Shown here: one piece after another, positions 1 through 12,035 of the stretch
Position numbering within the stretch: the stretch's first letter is position 1
Layout: each line of letters starts with the position of its first letter
Assembly: GCA_014529385.2 (NCBI GenBank)
Contig: CM043945.1
Coordinates: forward strand, 142,856,741-142,920,740
Length of the DNA stretch: 64,000 nt
Reading direction: 5' to 3'
DNA from: Adiantum capillus-veneris
Taxonomy: Eukaryota; Streptophyta; Polypodiopsida; Polypodiales; Pteridaceae
The notes under the pieces: generated by a model
The model's database searches: none
What the model was told of the DNA's origin: nothing
What the model saw: only the letters and a program-made list of their open reading frames with translations
Position numbers and translations under genes: made by a program

Positions 1-1890
1 CTAAAAAAAGCGCTCGGAGAGATGATAGCATGACTCACCCGTCGCTTGAGGAGGTGCCCCGTTGATCTGTGTTTGGTGGTGGTGCACCTGTGCGCAAGGC
101 CGAACGACAGAGGCAAGAGCGATTGGGCGATTTGGGTGCACCGCATGGTGATCCTCCCGTTGGCTCTACATCAACAGCTCCTATAGCGTTGGAAAGGGGG
201 AAATAGGAAAACCACCAACACATAAACTCGATGCCTCTATATAGCTTAGTGATCTCACAGCACCCCTATCCCCTAGCAAACACACATCCAGATACACAAT
301 CTGCAAACAGCTATTGTCCAAGCCCAATCCCGACCATCCCTAATTGCAAACATTCGACCACAAAGCACGTACTCTATTATCTGGACCTTTAAGCATAACA
401 CCATTTAATCACATATAAGCCATCTAGACGCCCTCAAACACCTCAGGATCATTGGCAGACTCAAGTTTGCCCACAAGCTTTCCTCCTCAAGACATATATC
501 ACAACCATATAGATAGCACTCACTAGCTCGATATATCTGACATATCACAAGACTTTTGTAGCCCTTTGCACACACTTTGCTTGCACAAAAAACCAGTCAC
601 ATACACGTCCGATAATATAATCAATGATGCAAATGGGTAGAGAAGAACACAAAAAAATCGGCTATGATTAACTTGAAGTTCAATGGATGCTTTTACAAAT
701 GATGATGTCGCTCTTGACAAGTTGCCCTATATACCTTCCTCAACCCTGCACATAGCGAGCCCTTCAATTGATGTTCTTCCACCAACTCCCATCCCCTTCT
801 TACGGATCTCCCTCCATATGCAGCAGCCCTTAAACCTCGCTCTGCCTTGTAGACAACACCCCTGATGGCGGCCCTTTCAGGCCTCCCGTTTGTAACCCTC
901 TACAGAGCCGCCCTCTGACGTCTCCCCTCCTGCGATGTGGCCGCCCCTCTTCATGGCGACTTCTTCAGACCCACTGTGGTGCGGCCCTACAGCCCCTTCC
1001 TGCAAACCTCCCTCCTCCTCTTCAGCGCTCTCCCTGTCATGTATGCCACCCCGTCTATGGTCCCTGGCTGCTTCCATACAAGGGTCGGCTCTCCTCCAGC
1101 AGCGCCACCTAACCTCCTCTCATATCATCACTGGCGGCTTCTCCTGCTCGTCCAGCCCCTCTCCAGAAGCAGCCCTGGCGGCCTCTCACAGGCCGACTCC
1201 CTCCAAAAGTAGCGCCCCCGGGCAGTCATCTCCTCCTCTATGCAACCGCTCTCACCAAGCCATCACTGGCCTCCCCTTCTCGTGCCCCTCCAAGTGTTGC
1301 CCTCCACCTCCTTTACCTGCATGGCATGGCGTCCCTCTGCGCACTCGCAGATGCCCTCTCTCATGCAAGCATCCACCTGTCGACCCTCCAAGTAGGGCTG
1401 CTCGTCGACTGCAGACAACTGCAACGTTTTTTTTATTTTATTAATAGCTTAAAAAAAAAAAGCTTCGGGCTTAGCCCCCTTGCACACTCCACAAAATGCC
1501 AACCTTCGATCGCCTCCTTCAAACGCGAGCATTGATCTCCGTGATTCCTAATCTTTGAGAGGATCACATAATAGGCCCCTCGACAATAGCTCTCGATCAT
1601 CGAGATGTAGTACACTTGATTTGAAGCACCCAAAAAAAATTTGAGCTCACCGAACTCGAGCAACCATTTTGTCTACTTCATGGCATCAGTTGACGACGAC
1701 AGCCACCAACCTTTGACATCCTTAAGCTCCAGTTTCGCTAAGCTAAAAGTCATCATAAGCCGGTTGAATGTCGCGTCTGACATACACATCACTTTGAAAC
1801 CTGCTCAAAAATGCATCTGATATCTGCCAAAGTCTGATACCATCATCCTGGTTAATACCGGGCACCTGCTACTGGCTTCTCCCTGTGTCG
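1..1890. other. No gene recognised; pyrimidine-rich stretch
   Basis: I see no coding homology here. About 880-1430 is strongly C/T-rich on the + strand and can be read open in several frames only because of that composition. An A-run sits near 1451. Around 1545-1650 the text loosely resembles the repeat family at 14.2 and 46.0 kb, but too weakly to claim. This is probably intergenic or old element sequence. Confidence 0.4.
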
Positions 1891-1894
1891 ACCA

Positions 1895-4364
1895 AAATTG
1901 GCTGCACCAGCGTCTTCGTCACACTTTGAGATAGAGGATGAGCACATGTTCGACATGTGTGATGAGTTACTAACTCATGAGCGCGATGTGTGTGAGAAGG
2001 ATTGCCAGCCTTGCACTAAACGGGTTGCCAAAACGGAGGATAGATTGATGACGAGTGCCCGAACACCTCTTTACGACGTGCACGGTAAGCGGTGCTTCGA
2101 GCATCGTTGGAAGTCCTCAACTTGCAAGAAAAATTCGGTTGAAGTAATGCAAGTGTCGATGTGCTACTTCTGTAAGTATGGAATGTGGCTTTTATATACT
2201 CTCTCCCTCTCTCTTTATGGTGTCATCTTCTAGGAATTATACTAATATCTTTCTTTGTTGTAGCTTGATGGGCAAAATGTTGCCAAAAGATCACCACATG
2301 CCTCCATATCATCGACGAGCTAGATTGTATGTCACTGCACTTGGAATGGAGTGTGAGCGCATCCATGCGTGCGTCAATGATTGCATGCTATACCGCAATG
2401 AGCATGCACATGTTACCTCATGTCCCGTGTGTGGGGAGGCATGATACAAGACAGGAGTGAGCGGGGCACACCTACCCTGCAAGGTATTGAGACATTTTCC
2501 ATTATTTCCTCGCATCTAACACATGTTTAAAAGCAGGTCTATCGTGGATCTTCTTGCGTGGCATGCGAACCATTGCTCAAATGATGGAATGATGCGTGTC
2601 CTTGCCGATTCACCTGCATGGAGGCACATCGAAACTCACTGGCCAGATTTTGGGTTGGAGCCTCGACACTTGAGGCTTGGGCTAGCCAGTGATGGTGTCA
2701 ACCCCTTTGGCACTAAGTCTACTTCATGGAGCACTTGGCCTGTGGTGATCGTCAACTACGATATTCCACCATGGGAGACAACCAAGAAGGGCAATATACT
2801 TCTTTCCTTGCTTGTGCCAGGGAAGTACAAAGTGTTAATATTGACATTTACCTCAAGCCCCTCATCGAGGAGTTGGAGGAGGTATGGAGAGGAATTCCTG
2901 TTGTCGATGTCTCACTTGCAAAGGGGGGGAGAGAGGCCCAAGTGAGGGAAATCCTTATATGGACTATGCACGACTATCCTGGGCTTGGAGAGATTTCTGG
3001 GAACCCCCTTTTCTCTATCTCTCTTTCCCTCTTTCCCTCTCTCCCTTTAGCTCACTTTAGTTCACTCATTTCTTTAACCATATGATATGTATGCAGGGTT
3101 GTCCACATCGAAGCACAATGCATGTCCTACTTGCGGGCCATCCTTGCGCAATGTAATCTATCCAAACAACCATCGTTTCTTATCCCAAGGGCATAACAAG
3201 CACAAGGCTCCAACAAATGGAAAGACTCCTCTAAATCTCACAATGGTAGATTGGGCAACCATTTGGGAAGAACACCTTAACAACAATCCGGCTCCGTGTC
3301 CTCCACCAAAAGGTATGTCAAGGTATTCCATATTTTTAAGGCTTCCATATTGGAAGGACTTAAAAATACAACACCTCTTGGATCCCATGCACATATTCAA
3401 AAATGTAGTCCAAAAACTATGGGACCACATTATTGGCAAGAAGGACTCTTTGGGTGTGAGGGAGGATTTGAGGCTTTTAAAACGTCTCCCCGCCTCTGCT
3501 ACTCCACGGCATGCCCCAAACGGAAAGATTGTGCTTCCTAAAGCACCATGGATGCTAGTCAAAGAAGAATTAGACAAGGTGAAGGGTACCATTGCCTCTA
3601 TTCGCACACCAACAGGATACATGAGGTCGCTAAAGGGAGCTTTCACAAAAGCGAAGAAGGGTGGAAGCGTCCAATTGTATGGGTTGAAGTCCCATGATTG
3701 GCACAAGATGCTTCAAGTAATCTTCATACTCCCTATTCTATCTATAGTTTGTGTGTATGACTATCACTCACTTTACCTTTCCTTGATTTACATTGTAGTT
3801 CATTCTGCCGGTGAGTATGTGTATATGTCGGGACAAGAAATTCAGGGATGCTATTTTCAAACTAGAAGAGCTAGTAAGATACACCATAAGACTCCACTCA
3901 ACTACACCTTTTTTATGTACACAATAATTTCAACTAGCACTTAGTGTATCCTTGTGTGTTTTCTTGCAGATTTGTGAGCTCCAAGGAAATCGAGATAGAT
4001 GCTATTCTTGCTACTCAAACACTTGCAATAGAAACTGTGTGTGCCATTGAAGATGCATTTCCTCGATCGGTCCTTCTTAGTCAAATTCACCTCTTGGTTC
4101 ACGTGGTGGAGGAGATCGCTATATGTGGAGTAGTGCACGCACAATGGATGTTCTTCTTAGAGAGGTTTTTAAAGACTCTCAAAGATTTTGTGCGGCTACA
4201 GTCTCAACCAGAGGCATGTATGGACGAAGGGTGGATCGTTCAAGAGGCATTTGTTTACATATCAGAGTATTTTGCACAAGTTGATCCTTCAATGCATCGC
4301 GTGTGGTCGGACGAGAAAGATGCAAGGATGACCTCACACTTGTCAAGTGGAAAGGGGAAACTAC
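1895..4364 (+). pseudogene. CACTA (En/Spm) Tnp2-type transposase, first part, decayed
   Basis: This is the 5' and central part of a Tnp2 transposase, the enzyme that cuts and moves CACTA DNA transposons. Family-typical blocks occur in order: an N-terminal PLY/D-L region to 2171; after an intron (GTAAGT at 2172, AG at 2262) the IHAC-NDC-LY block ending in CPVCGEA; the LAWHA and LGLASDGVNPFG blocks (about 2545-2720); the IDIYLKPLIEEL block; the ACPTCG zinc-like block after a second intron (acceptor near 3097); the LPYWKDL-LDPMHI block (about 3340-3420); a third intron (about 3717-3798); and the C-terminal DUF4218-like block HLLVHVVEE to RFLKTLK (about 3970-4290). It is broken: TGA at 2442-2444, TAA at 2517-2519 and a one-base frameshift near 2820. 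The gene is interrupted at 4364 by an LTR element and resumes at 12036. The family call is firm; the exon ends are inferred. Confidence 0.85.
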
Positions 4365-5266
4365 TAAGGCGGTCCGAGGCAGGCAACAAGAAGAGCGGCC
4401 TCTAAAAACCCTTTGAGGCTCCCGTGCTGCTCAATTGGGGCTGGGGCAAGCACAATCAGAGACAACAACAATCCACAGCCAGAAACCAAACAAGAAAAGG
4501 GGCACCACCTAGTTGTAGATGCGAACTAGGACGCACGTGATATCTCCTTGTACTCAAACGCACAAAGAGAGGGGAATGCAAGATATCCACACACACCAAA
4601 CACAAACATTCACCACGCCAGAGAGAGGTAAAGAGCCCAAATCAACTTGAGCAACTCAGTCTTAGCCTTAAATACTAGATGCATACAAAACTTGATGAGA
4701 AATAAAGAGACAACACAAAACTTGACCTTGTTGCCAATACACAAATTGTCTTAGGGTCACGGGAGCCCTCTCACCAAGCACCCTCTTACAATTTACCTTT
4801 TAGGCAAACAATTCAACAAGCCCTCAAACCACCAAGCATGAAATGGCACAACAAACTTCAAGGATAATATAGCTTCAACCACCTGATGAGCCAACTTATC
4901 AAGTCAATTTGGAGAGAAGAGTCGTAGTTGCAGCATACAATTGCACCCAAAACTATAAATCTTATTTATGCACAAGAGTAGGCTACAAGTGTGGTGAAGA
5001 GTATGACATACACTCCACTCCTCTAGATGGCATAACTAACTTCAAGCTTCTCCATGCACCTATGTGTAATGATGGAATAGAACACTCACGATGCACACAC
5101 TCTACACAACTAGGCTTGAAGAGTGGTGTGTTATGTGTTGAGAATGGTGTGGTGTAGTGTGACCATGTGATGATTTACAAGGAAGAGAAGGGCTCTATTT
5201 ATAGGTTTTAGAAGCCCCGATTTAGGATTAGGCCTAATCAAGTTTATTTGAAGGAATAAAAGATTA

Positions 5267-5310
<44 letters not shown>

Positions 5311-6904
5311 ATGAGGGTGGGTCTCTCTTGTCCTTTGAGTCACATGGATGTGGGCTCAAGGATAAGGTTAGTGGTTAGTAGTTAGTAATTTATCACAAAA
5401 AAATATTTACAAAATCATTCACCAAATGGTGAGATATATGATGAGAAAAGTTAGAGAAGGGATAAGCTTGTACAGCAAGGTTGAAGCTTGGAGAAGTTGA
5501 CATTCACCTCTTTACAGCACCGGCAGACGAAGCAGTCAGCATGGCGAAGTAGCGCGTGTCGATGAAGCTATGTTACCTTCAAACCTTGGAAAATTCATGA
5601 TAAAAGCCTTCATTTGCAGAGGTTATCCGCGGATTTTGCTGATTTTTCGAAGTTCTTTACAAAGCTGAAGAGAGTATGGTAATATTGACATATATGTAGA
5701 GAGAAAGGGGGACACATAGGGTGTAGAAATGGAGGATGAAGGCCTTGGAGGTGTGAGAGATGTGGCAATGGTGAAAAGGGTGAATTAAGACATGGGAGTT
5801 ACAGGTTTGGGAGTGGGAAGGAGAGGGAGGAGTGTGTGTGAAAGAGGAAAATGATAAAGTGAAAGAGGGAGTGTGGCTGCATAGCATGGACAAACTGGGG
5901 TCCACCAATAACATCATAGCTCACAGCTCTTAGCTCAAAAAAATATAAAAAACTTTGAGATGAAAGTTCAGCTCACGAGCTACAACTTTTGTTTGTATCA
6001 CCTTTTCAAATTCGGGGAGCATGTGATCTTTAAAAATTCAGAAAAACCGACTGTTTTTTCCACTGCACAAGGTCCTTGTGAGGTCCTTCTTTGGATGATT
6101 CTTTTGAATACCTCCAAGAGTGAGCTCCCCATGGTGCATTCATGCATGCCACATACCCTTGACCTTATTTGGTAGGTCTATAATTGAAGATATCGTTGAG
6201 ATCATGATATAAGTGAATAGTACAACTAAGAAAATCAAATATTGAGGGGTCTAAAAAAATATGTACATGTCAAATATAAATAATATAGGTGGAAAAAATA
6301 TAAAGGGGTCAAAATAAATCTCTCTCATTATAAGTCTACCATAAAAAGATGAATATTTTTGGTGTTCTAATTTATGAGAGTAAAAGAGAATAGATGTAAG
6401 AAGGAAAAATCACAATAGTGAAAAAATATACACATAAATAAAAATAGTTTTTTTGGATTTTTGTTGGGATGGAGTTACACCAAAAATAAGAGAAGCTTGC
6501 ATGAAATTATTTTTATATGGAATAAAGAGTATGCAAAATGGTAAGAAAAAATATGGTAATGGTGAGTCGATGTACATAGCATAAATAACACACCATAGGT
6601 AGAAATATTTAAATAAATACCAAAGTAATTATGAAAAATCCTTTTTTTAAGGCCCTATATACAATGAAATATTTACACACAAATGGGACATAATATATTT
6701 TATTTTTTTGATTTTATTTATTTTTTTGGCTCAACTAGCCCAGTGACTAGCTAGCTGAGGGTTTTTAAGAAAATATGGAGAAAGTCCCTAACTCACACAC
6801 GCCTATGTACAGTGAAATGGTAGGGATAACCAAAATGTTTGAGTGATTTGATAGGGTGAGGTAGCTTACTATGGCAATTATGGAAAGCCGAAAAATGGCC
6901 ATCA
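4365..6904 (-). repeat. LTR, left copy (element 3' LTR)
   Basis: Nearly identical to 9422-12035 across its length, from the GGCGGTCC block to GGCCATCA. It contains an AT dinucleotide run at about 5269-5304. Relative to the right copy it lacks roughly 85 bp after position 5360, where the right copy has a purine-rich block at about 10411-10495. Short open frames inside it are non-coding LTR text. Confidence 0.88.
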
Positions 6905-7842
6905 TTAGCCCTCCCCTTAGATAATGGTACATTCATGTACCATTTATCCGACCATACAACATGTAGATTGTATAACGTCTGTTTTTGTCTGCTCTCATCT
7001 TTGAAGAACCTTTGTTGTATGATTAAAAAACCTTGTGTGATATGAAAGGTTCTCAGAGCCAATAGCAGGATGTAATGAAGTGACTGAGGAAACCTCCTCC
7101 ATTGAGAAAGTTTCCATAAGCACCCCCCAGGATCAAAGATCTTGAAATATCTTTCCCAAAGAGAGATGTATGGTATGGAATCACTTACCGATTTTGGTCG
7201 AAGAAACTTGTAGATTTTATTGTTGTCCATCATTGCATCTATCACTATGAATGTGATATAAAAGATTGGTTGCTCTTCCTCCTGTGTAAAGTTGATATAT
7301 CTGCTACGATCTTCAAGAGCTTGTATGAGCAAATTCCTGAACCGTAGCTCATAAAATTCATTCAACCTAGGTAGGCTCATCAAGTCAAAAATTCTATGAC
7401 CTTTATGATTTATGAAATCTTGATTCATACTTCCAACCGCTATTGGAAGATATTGCAAATAGTTTACCACATAAGTAGATAATAGACGAAGGTTTCTATT
7501 GCTTCCAACACATTGGAAGAGAATAGATTTTGGTACTGATTGATGAAATATCCACATGTAGCAATCAACAAGTTTTTCATCTATGATGAAGACTAGAAGC
7601 ATCACAATGTGCGACCTCCATACACCAAAGAACCAAATGAAGAAGGTTTGGAAACATCCGTTCATCACCAAGTATTCATGTCCTCTTCCACTTAAGAAGG
7701 TATGGTGTCCCTCATGAAAGGTATATGTGAAGAGAGGAGAAGTTGACTTTGAAGAGGTGAAACCCATTGTGAAGATGATTGGGGCTTCAAAAGTTTGGAT
7801 TTTCTTGCTAAGAGATTGTCCCATGAATGAAGAGCCACCCAC
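6793..7842 (-). CDS. Unrecognised 349-codon open frame at the 3' end of the gag-only element
   Basis: An open frame on the same strand as gag, downstream of it, running through the polypurine tract and about 110 bp into the 3' LTR. I recognise no domain. It has hydrophobic and aromatic stretches (for example FFIWFFGVWRSHIVMLLVFII near residues 86-106) that could be a membrane segment. Overlap with the polypurine tract and LTR is unusual for a real gene, so a chance open frame or a remnant of a captured sequence is just as possible. No function is claimed. Confidence 0.25.
   Translation of the reverse strand: MGGSSFMGQSLSKKIQTFEAPIIFTMGFTSSKSTSPLFTYTFHEGHHTFLSGRGHEYLVMNGCFQTFFIWFFGVWRSHIVMLLVFIIDEKLVDCYMWIFHQSVPKSILFQCVGSNRNLRLLSTYVVNYLQYLPIAVGSMNQDFINHKGHRIFDLMSLPRLNEFYELRFRNLLIQALEDRSRYINFTQEEEQPIFYITFIVIDAMMDNNKIYKFLRPKSVSDSIPYISLWERYFKIFDPGGCLWKLSQWRRFPQSLHYILLLALRTFHITQGFLIIQQRFFKDESRQKQTLYNLHVVWSDKWYMNVPLSKGRANDGHFSAFHNCHSKLPHPIKSLKHFGYPYHFTVHRRV
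6905..6921 (-). other. Polypurine tract candidate of the gag-only element
   Basis: On the minus strand the sequence directly before the 3' LTR is AAGGGGAGGGCTAA. A purine-rich block abutting the LTR is where plus-strand DNA synthesis is primed in LTR elements. Confidence 0.6.
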
Positions 7843-7904
7843 TAAAACACCATTGGAGATAATGATACCCTTTTGACAGTTTCCTTTTATGATTTTATTT
7901 TTTA

Positions 7905-9106
7905 CTACTCTCCCATGTTCTTCATCCCCTTATAAGCCCCCCTTTGACAAGGTTGTAACTCCTCACATTGTACCACCTCAAAGGTGGACGGATTATTGTT
8001 TGATTTTGTGAAAACTTTGGCTTCTTGCATGATAGGTTCCTCCATGCTTAACATACATGGGTCATACCAATGCTTTTCAACATCCTCAAACACTTCTTGA
8101 AGATTATCCTCACATGGATTAAACTCACACTCTTCTACTTTGTTTCGGAGTTGGCATTCCATGTACACAATCATCTCTTTATGATCAATGTGGTCTATGA
8201 TCTCCCCACCTATGATCTCATCTTCTTCTCACTCTCTTCTTTTAGACAAGATACACTCTCAGAACATTCCATAAGATCAAGGTTACCTTCAAGGTCTTCA
8301 TTCTCCATAGAGTCATGTTGCACAAAAGCTTCGTCTGCTCGGACTAGAAATTGATCCTCCACCAAAAGGTTGGATGTATCCATTATTGAATCATCAATGC
8401 CATTTGAGATATCTTGTGTCGATTTTTGCATGTTTGTGATAAAGGTAGAAGAAAGAGATTCCACATTTGAATCTTGGCCACACACTTTAGCACTTGAATA
8501 ATCAGTTGGCATGTAAGTAACTTCTTCAACATTTGTCGGAGTAGAAGGAGACAAGTATGGCAAAGGAGATGACTCCTTGATAGAAACACTTTCATGATGG
8601 TTGGTTCTTCCAGCATGATGGAAACCATTTTTGATGTAGAAGTACTTGTGAAACTTCCTTCGTCCACTACAAGTAACCTTAGTCTTTAGGAAAGGAGACA
8701 AACCCGAAATAAATTGCTCCATTTTTACATAATCTAGAAATGTAGAACTAAACCCATATCCTCCCCATTGACGAGAAAAAATATCCTCATAAGCATAGTA
8801 GTCTTCACCATGTTGTTGAAGTCTCCCTAATGAAGTCCATGCTGTCTCTGTTGTTGGAAATTTAGAGAATCTGGTCTTCAAAGCTTTGGAAATTTGGGTA
8901 TACCCATCTTCAATCTGAGAAGACATACTCTAAAACCATTGCTCAGCGTTGCCTCTAAGGCATAGCAATAGAAAATCCCCTTTTTCAATGTCATCCCTTT
9001 TACCAAGGATACGACAAACCATTCTAAAATCAGCAAGAAAATCATCAACATCTTCTTCTAGATTTCCGAAGAAGATTGGGATATCATCAAAGGTATAGCG
9101 TGTCAT
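7905..9106 (-). pseudogene. Retrotransposon Gag (Retrotrans_gag family), decayed
   Basis: Structural capsid-type protein that packages element RNA. The frame opens with ATG at 9106. It shows the family pattern of an F-G-EED block (residues about 12-19), DFLADF, an RDDIEKGDFLL-CLRG-A-WF core (about 38-58) and a second half with SRQWGGYGF and FISGLSPFLKTKV. The tail is acidic and serine-rich, with no CCHC knuckle seen. Breaks: an in-frame TAG at 8930-8932 and a frameshift near 8200, after which 8174-7905 continues the same strand. It sits about 300 bp downstream of the primer-binding site, as expected for gag. It is the only recognisable protein of this element. Confidence 0.75.
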
Positions 9107-9400
9107 AGTCTCTCAATGCTAGAACCACAAAAAGATTAGTTCCAAACAATCATTTTCTCTCTTGACATCAACTAACTACACAAAGTTTTGAAAGGTCTTT
9201 CAACATGAATTCTAGATTCTTATGTGAAAATGTTTTTTTTTCCTTTCTTATGTTATGCTAATCCAAGCCATATTCTAGATCAATTTTTGTTGCATTGAAA
9301 TTAAACTCAGTCATACAAGTTTTCATGATTCATATAATCTTCTTGATTATGCTAAGTTTCAAGCATTCATGCAATACAACAACAATAAGCACAAAGTCCG

Positions 9401-9418
9401 TCCTCAGTGGGGGCACCA
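9401..9418 (-). other. Primer-binding site of the gag-only element
   Basis: On the minus strand, three bases after the 5' LTR ends, stands TGGTGCCCCCACTGAGGA. A TGG start beside the LTR is the mark of a site pairing with the CCA end of a tRNA primer. It matches neither the initiator-Met type (TGGTATCAGAGC) nor closely the common gypsy type. Near-identical sites occur at 58743 and 44646. Confidence 0.7.
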
Positions 9419-9421
9419 ATT

Positions 9422-10323
9422 TGAGGCGGTCCGGGGTGGGCAACAAGAAGAGTGGCCTCTAAACACCCTTCAAGGCTCCCGTGCTGCTCAATTGGGGCTG
9501 GGGCAAGCACAATCAGAGACAACAACAATCCACAGCCAGAAACCAAACAAGAAAAGAGGCACCACCTAGTTGTAGATGCGAACTAGGACGCACGTGATAT
9601 CTCCTTGTACTCAAACGCACAAAGAGAGGGGAATGCAAGATAGCCACACACACCAAACACAAACATTCACCACGCCACAGAGAGGTAAAGAGCACAAATC
9701 AACTTGAGCAACTCAGTCTTAGCCTTAAATACTAGATGCACACAAAACTTGATGAGAAATAGAGAGACAACACAAAACTTGACCTTGTTGCCAATACACA
9801 AATTGTCTTAGGGTCACGGGAGCCCTCTCACCGAGCACCCTCTTACAATTTACCTTTTAGGCAAACAATTCAACAAGCCCTCAAACCACCAAGCATGAAA
9901 TGGCACAACAAACTTCAAGGACAATATACCTTCAACCACCTGATGAGCCAACTTATCAAGTCAATTTGGAGAGAAGAGTCGTAGTTGCAGCATACAATTG
10001 CACCCAAAACTATAAATCTTATTTATGCACAAGAGTAGGCTACAAGTGTGGTGAAGAGTATGACATACACTCCACTCCTCTAGATGGCATAACTAACTTC
10101 AAGCTTCTCCATGCACCTATGTGTAATGATGGAATAGTGCACTCACGATGCACACACTCTACACAACAAGGCTTGAAGAGTGGTGTGTTATGTGTTGAGA
10201 ATGGTGTGGTTTAGTGTGACCATGTGATGATTTAGAAGGGAGAGAAGGGCTCTATTTATAGGTTTTAGAAGCCCCGATTTAGGATTAGGCCTAATCAAGT
10301 TTATTTGAAGGAATAAAAGATTA

Positions 10324-10361
<38 letters not shown>

Positions 10362-12035
10362 TGAGGGTGGGTCTCTCTTGTCCTTTGAGTCACATGGATG
10401 TGGGCTCAAGGGAAGAGAAGTTTTGAGGATGAAAGAAGAGAGAATTGAGTGAATAATTTGGGAGTGCCTACTCTAGTAGAGGGTGCATTTTACAATAAGG
10501 TTAGTGGTTAGTCATTAGTACTTTATCACAAAAAATTATTTACAAAATCATTCACCAAATGGTGAGATATATGATGAGAAAAGTTAGAGAAGGGATAAGC
10601 TTGTAAAGCAAGGTTGAAGCTTGGAGAAGTTGACATTCACCTCTTTACAGCACTGGAAGACGAAGCAGCCATCATGGCGAAGTAGCGCGTGTCGATGAAG
10701 CTATGTTATCTTCAAACCTTGAAAATTCATGATAAAAGCCTTCATTTGCAGAGGTTATCCTTGGATTTTGCTGATTTTTCGAAGTTCTTTACAAAGCTGA
10801 AGAGAGTATGGTAATATGGACATATATGTAGAGAGAAAGGGGGACACATAGGGTGTAGAAATGGAGGATGAAGGCTATGGAGGTGTGAGAGATGTGGCAA
10901 TGGTGAAAAGGGTGAATTAAGACATGGGAGTTGCAGGTTTGGGAGTGGGAAGGAGAGGGAGGAGTGTGTGTGAAAGAGGAAAATGATAAAGTGGAAGAGG
11001 GACTGTGGCTGCATAGCATGGACAAACTGGGGTCCACCAATAACATCATAGCTCACAACTCGTAGCTCAAAAAAATATGAAAAAATTTGAGGTAAAATTT
11101 CAGCTCACAAGCTACAACGTTTGTTTGTATCACCTTTTCAAATTTGGGGAGCATGTGATCTTTAAAAATTCAGAAAAACCGACTGTTTTTTCCACTGCAC
11201 AAGGTCCTTGTGAGGTCCTTCTTTGGATGATTCTTTTGAATACCTCCAAGAGTGAGCTCCCCATGGTGCATGCATGCATGCCACATACCCTTGACCTTAT
11301 TTGGTAGGTCTATAATTGAAGATATTGTTGAGATCATGATATAAGTGAATAGTACAACTAAGAAAATCAAATATTGAGGGGTCTAAAAAAATATGTACAT
11401 GTCAAATATAAATAATATAGGTGGAAAAAATATAAAGGGGTCAAAATAAATCTCTCTCATTATAAGTCTACCATAAAAAGATGAATATTTTTGGTGTTTT
11501 AATTTATGAGAGTAAAAGAGAATAGATGTAGGAAGGAAAAATCACAATAGTGAAAAAAATATACACATAAATAAAACTAGTTTTTTTGGATTTTTGTTGG
11601 GATGGAGTTACACCAAAAATAAGAGAAGCTTGCATGAAATTATTTTTATATGGAATAAAGAGTATGCAAAATGGTAAGAAAAAATATGGTAATGGTGAGT
11701 CAATGTACATAGCATAAATAACACACCATAGATAGAAATATTTAAATAAATACCAAAATAATTATGAAAAATCCTTTTATTTAGGCCCTATATACAATGA
11801 AATATTTACACACAAATGGGCCATAATATATATATTTATTTTTATTTTTTATTTTTTTGGCTCAACTAGCCCAGTGACTAGCTAGCTGAGGGTTTTTAAG
11901 AAAATATGGAGAAAGTCCCTAACTCACACACGCCTATGTACAGTGAAATGGTAGGGATAACCAAAATGTTTGAGTGATTTGATAGGGTGAGGTAGCTTAC
12001 TATGGCAATTATGGAAAGCCGAAAAACGGCCATCA
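9422..12035 (-). repeat. LTR, right copy (element 5' LTR)
   Basis: Direct repeat of 4365-6904. In the element's sense it starts TGATGGCC at 12035 and ends CCGCCTCA at 9422. It carries an AT run at about 10327-10359 and the roughly 85-bp block absent from the left copy. The duplication CTAC follows at 12036-12039. Confidence 0.88.

Larger units (their letters stand above)
4365..12035 (-). mobile_element. Gag-only LTR retrotransposon (TR-GAG-like) inserted in the Tnp2 gene
   Basis: Two direct repeats of about 2.54 and 2.61 kb enclose a 2.5-kb internal region. The element reads on the minus strand: LTR from 12035 down to 9422, primer-binding site at 9401-9418, gag at 9106-7905, polypurine tract at 6921-6905, then the second LTR. 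LTR ends are TG...CA in the element's sense; the left copy shows TA for TG at its + start. CTAC stands at 4361-4364 and again at 12036-12039, a 4-bp target duplication, and the host Tnp2 sequence continues on both sides. No protease, RT or integrase is visible, so mobilisation would have depended on another element. The arrangement fits the class called TR-GAG or LARD; that assignment is by structure. Confidence 0.88.

Noticed and set aside
935-1444. 169-codon Pro/Ser/Cys-rich open frame on the + strand
   Set aside because: Explained by C/T-rich composition; overlapping frames look equally open, and there is no domain or start context.
1831-1846. TGGTATCAGAC on the minus strand, like an initiator-Met primer site
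   Set aside because: The match to the usual site is short and breaks off early, there is no LTR-like end beside it, and no gag follows; likely chance.
3158-3706. 182-codon minus-strand frame opposite the Tnp2 exon
   Set aside because: Antisense shadow of the transposase exon; the + strand carries the conserved blocks.
4909-5157. Matching open frames in both LTRs of the gag-only element (also 9900-10214, 5657-5917, 10789-11049)
   Set aside because: They appear twice only because LTRs are duplicated; frames differ in length between copies and show no domain.
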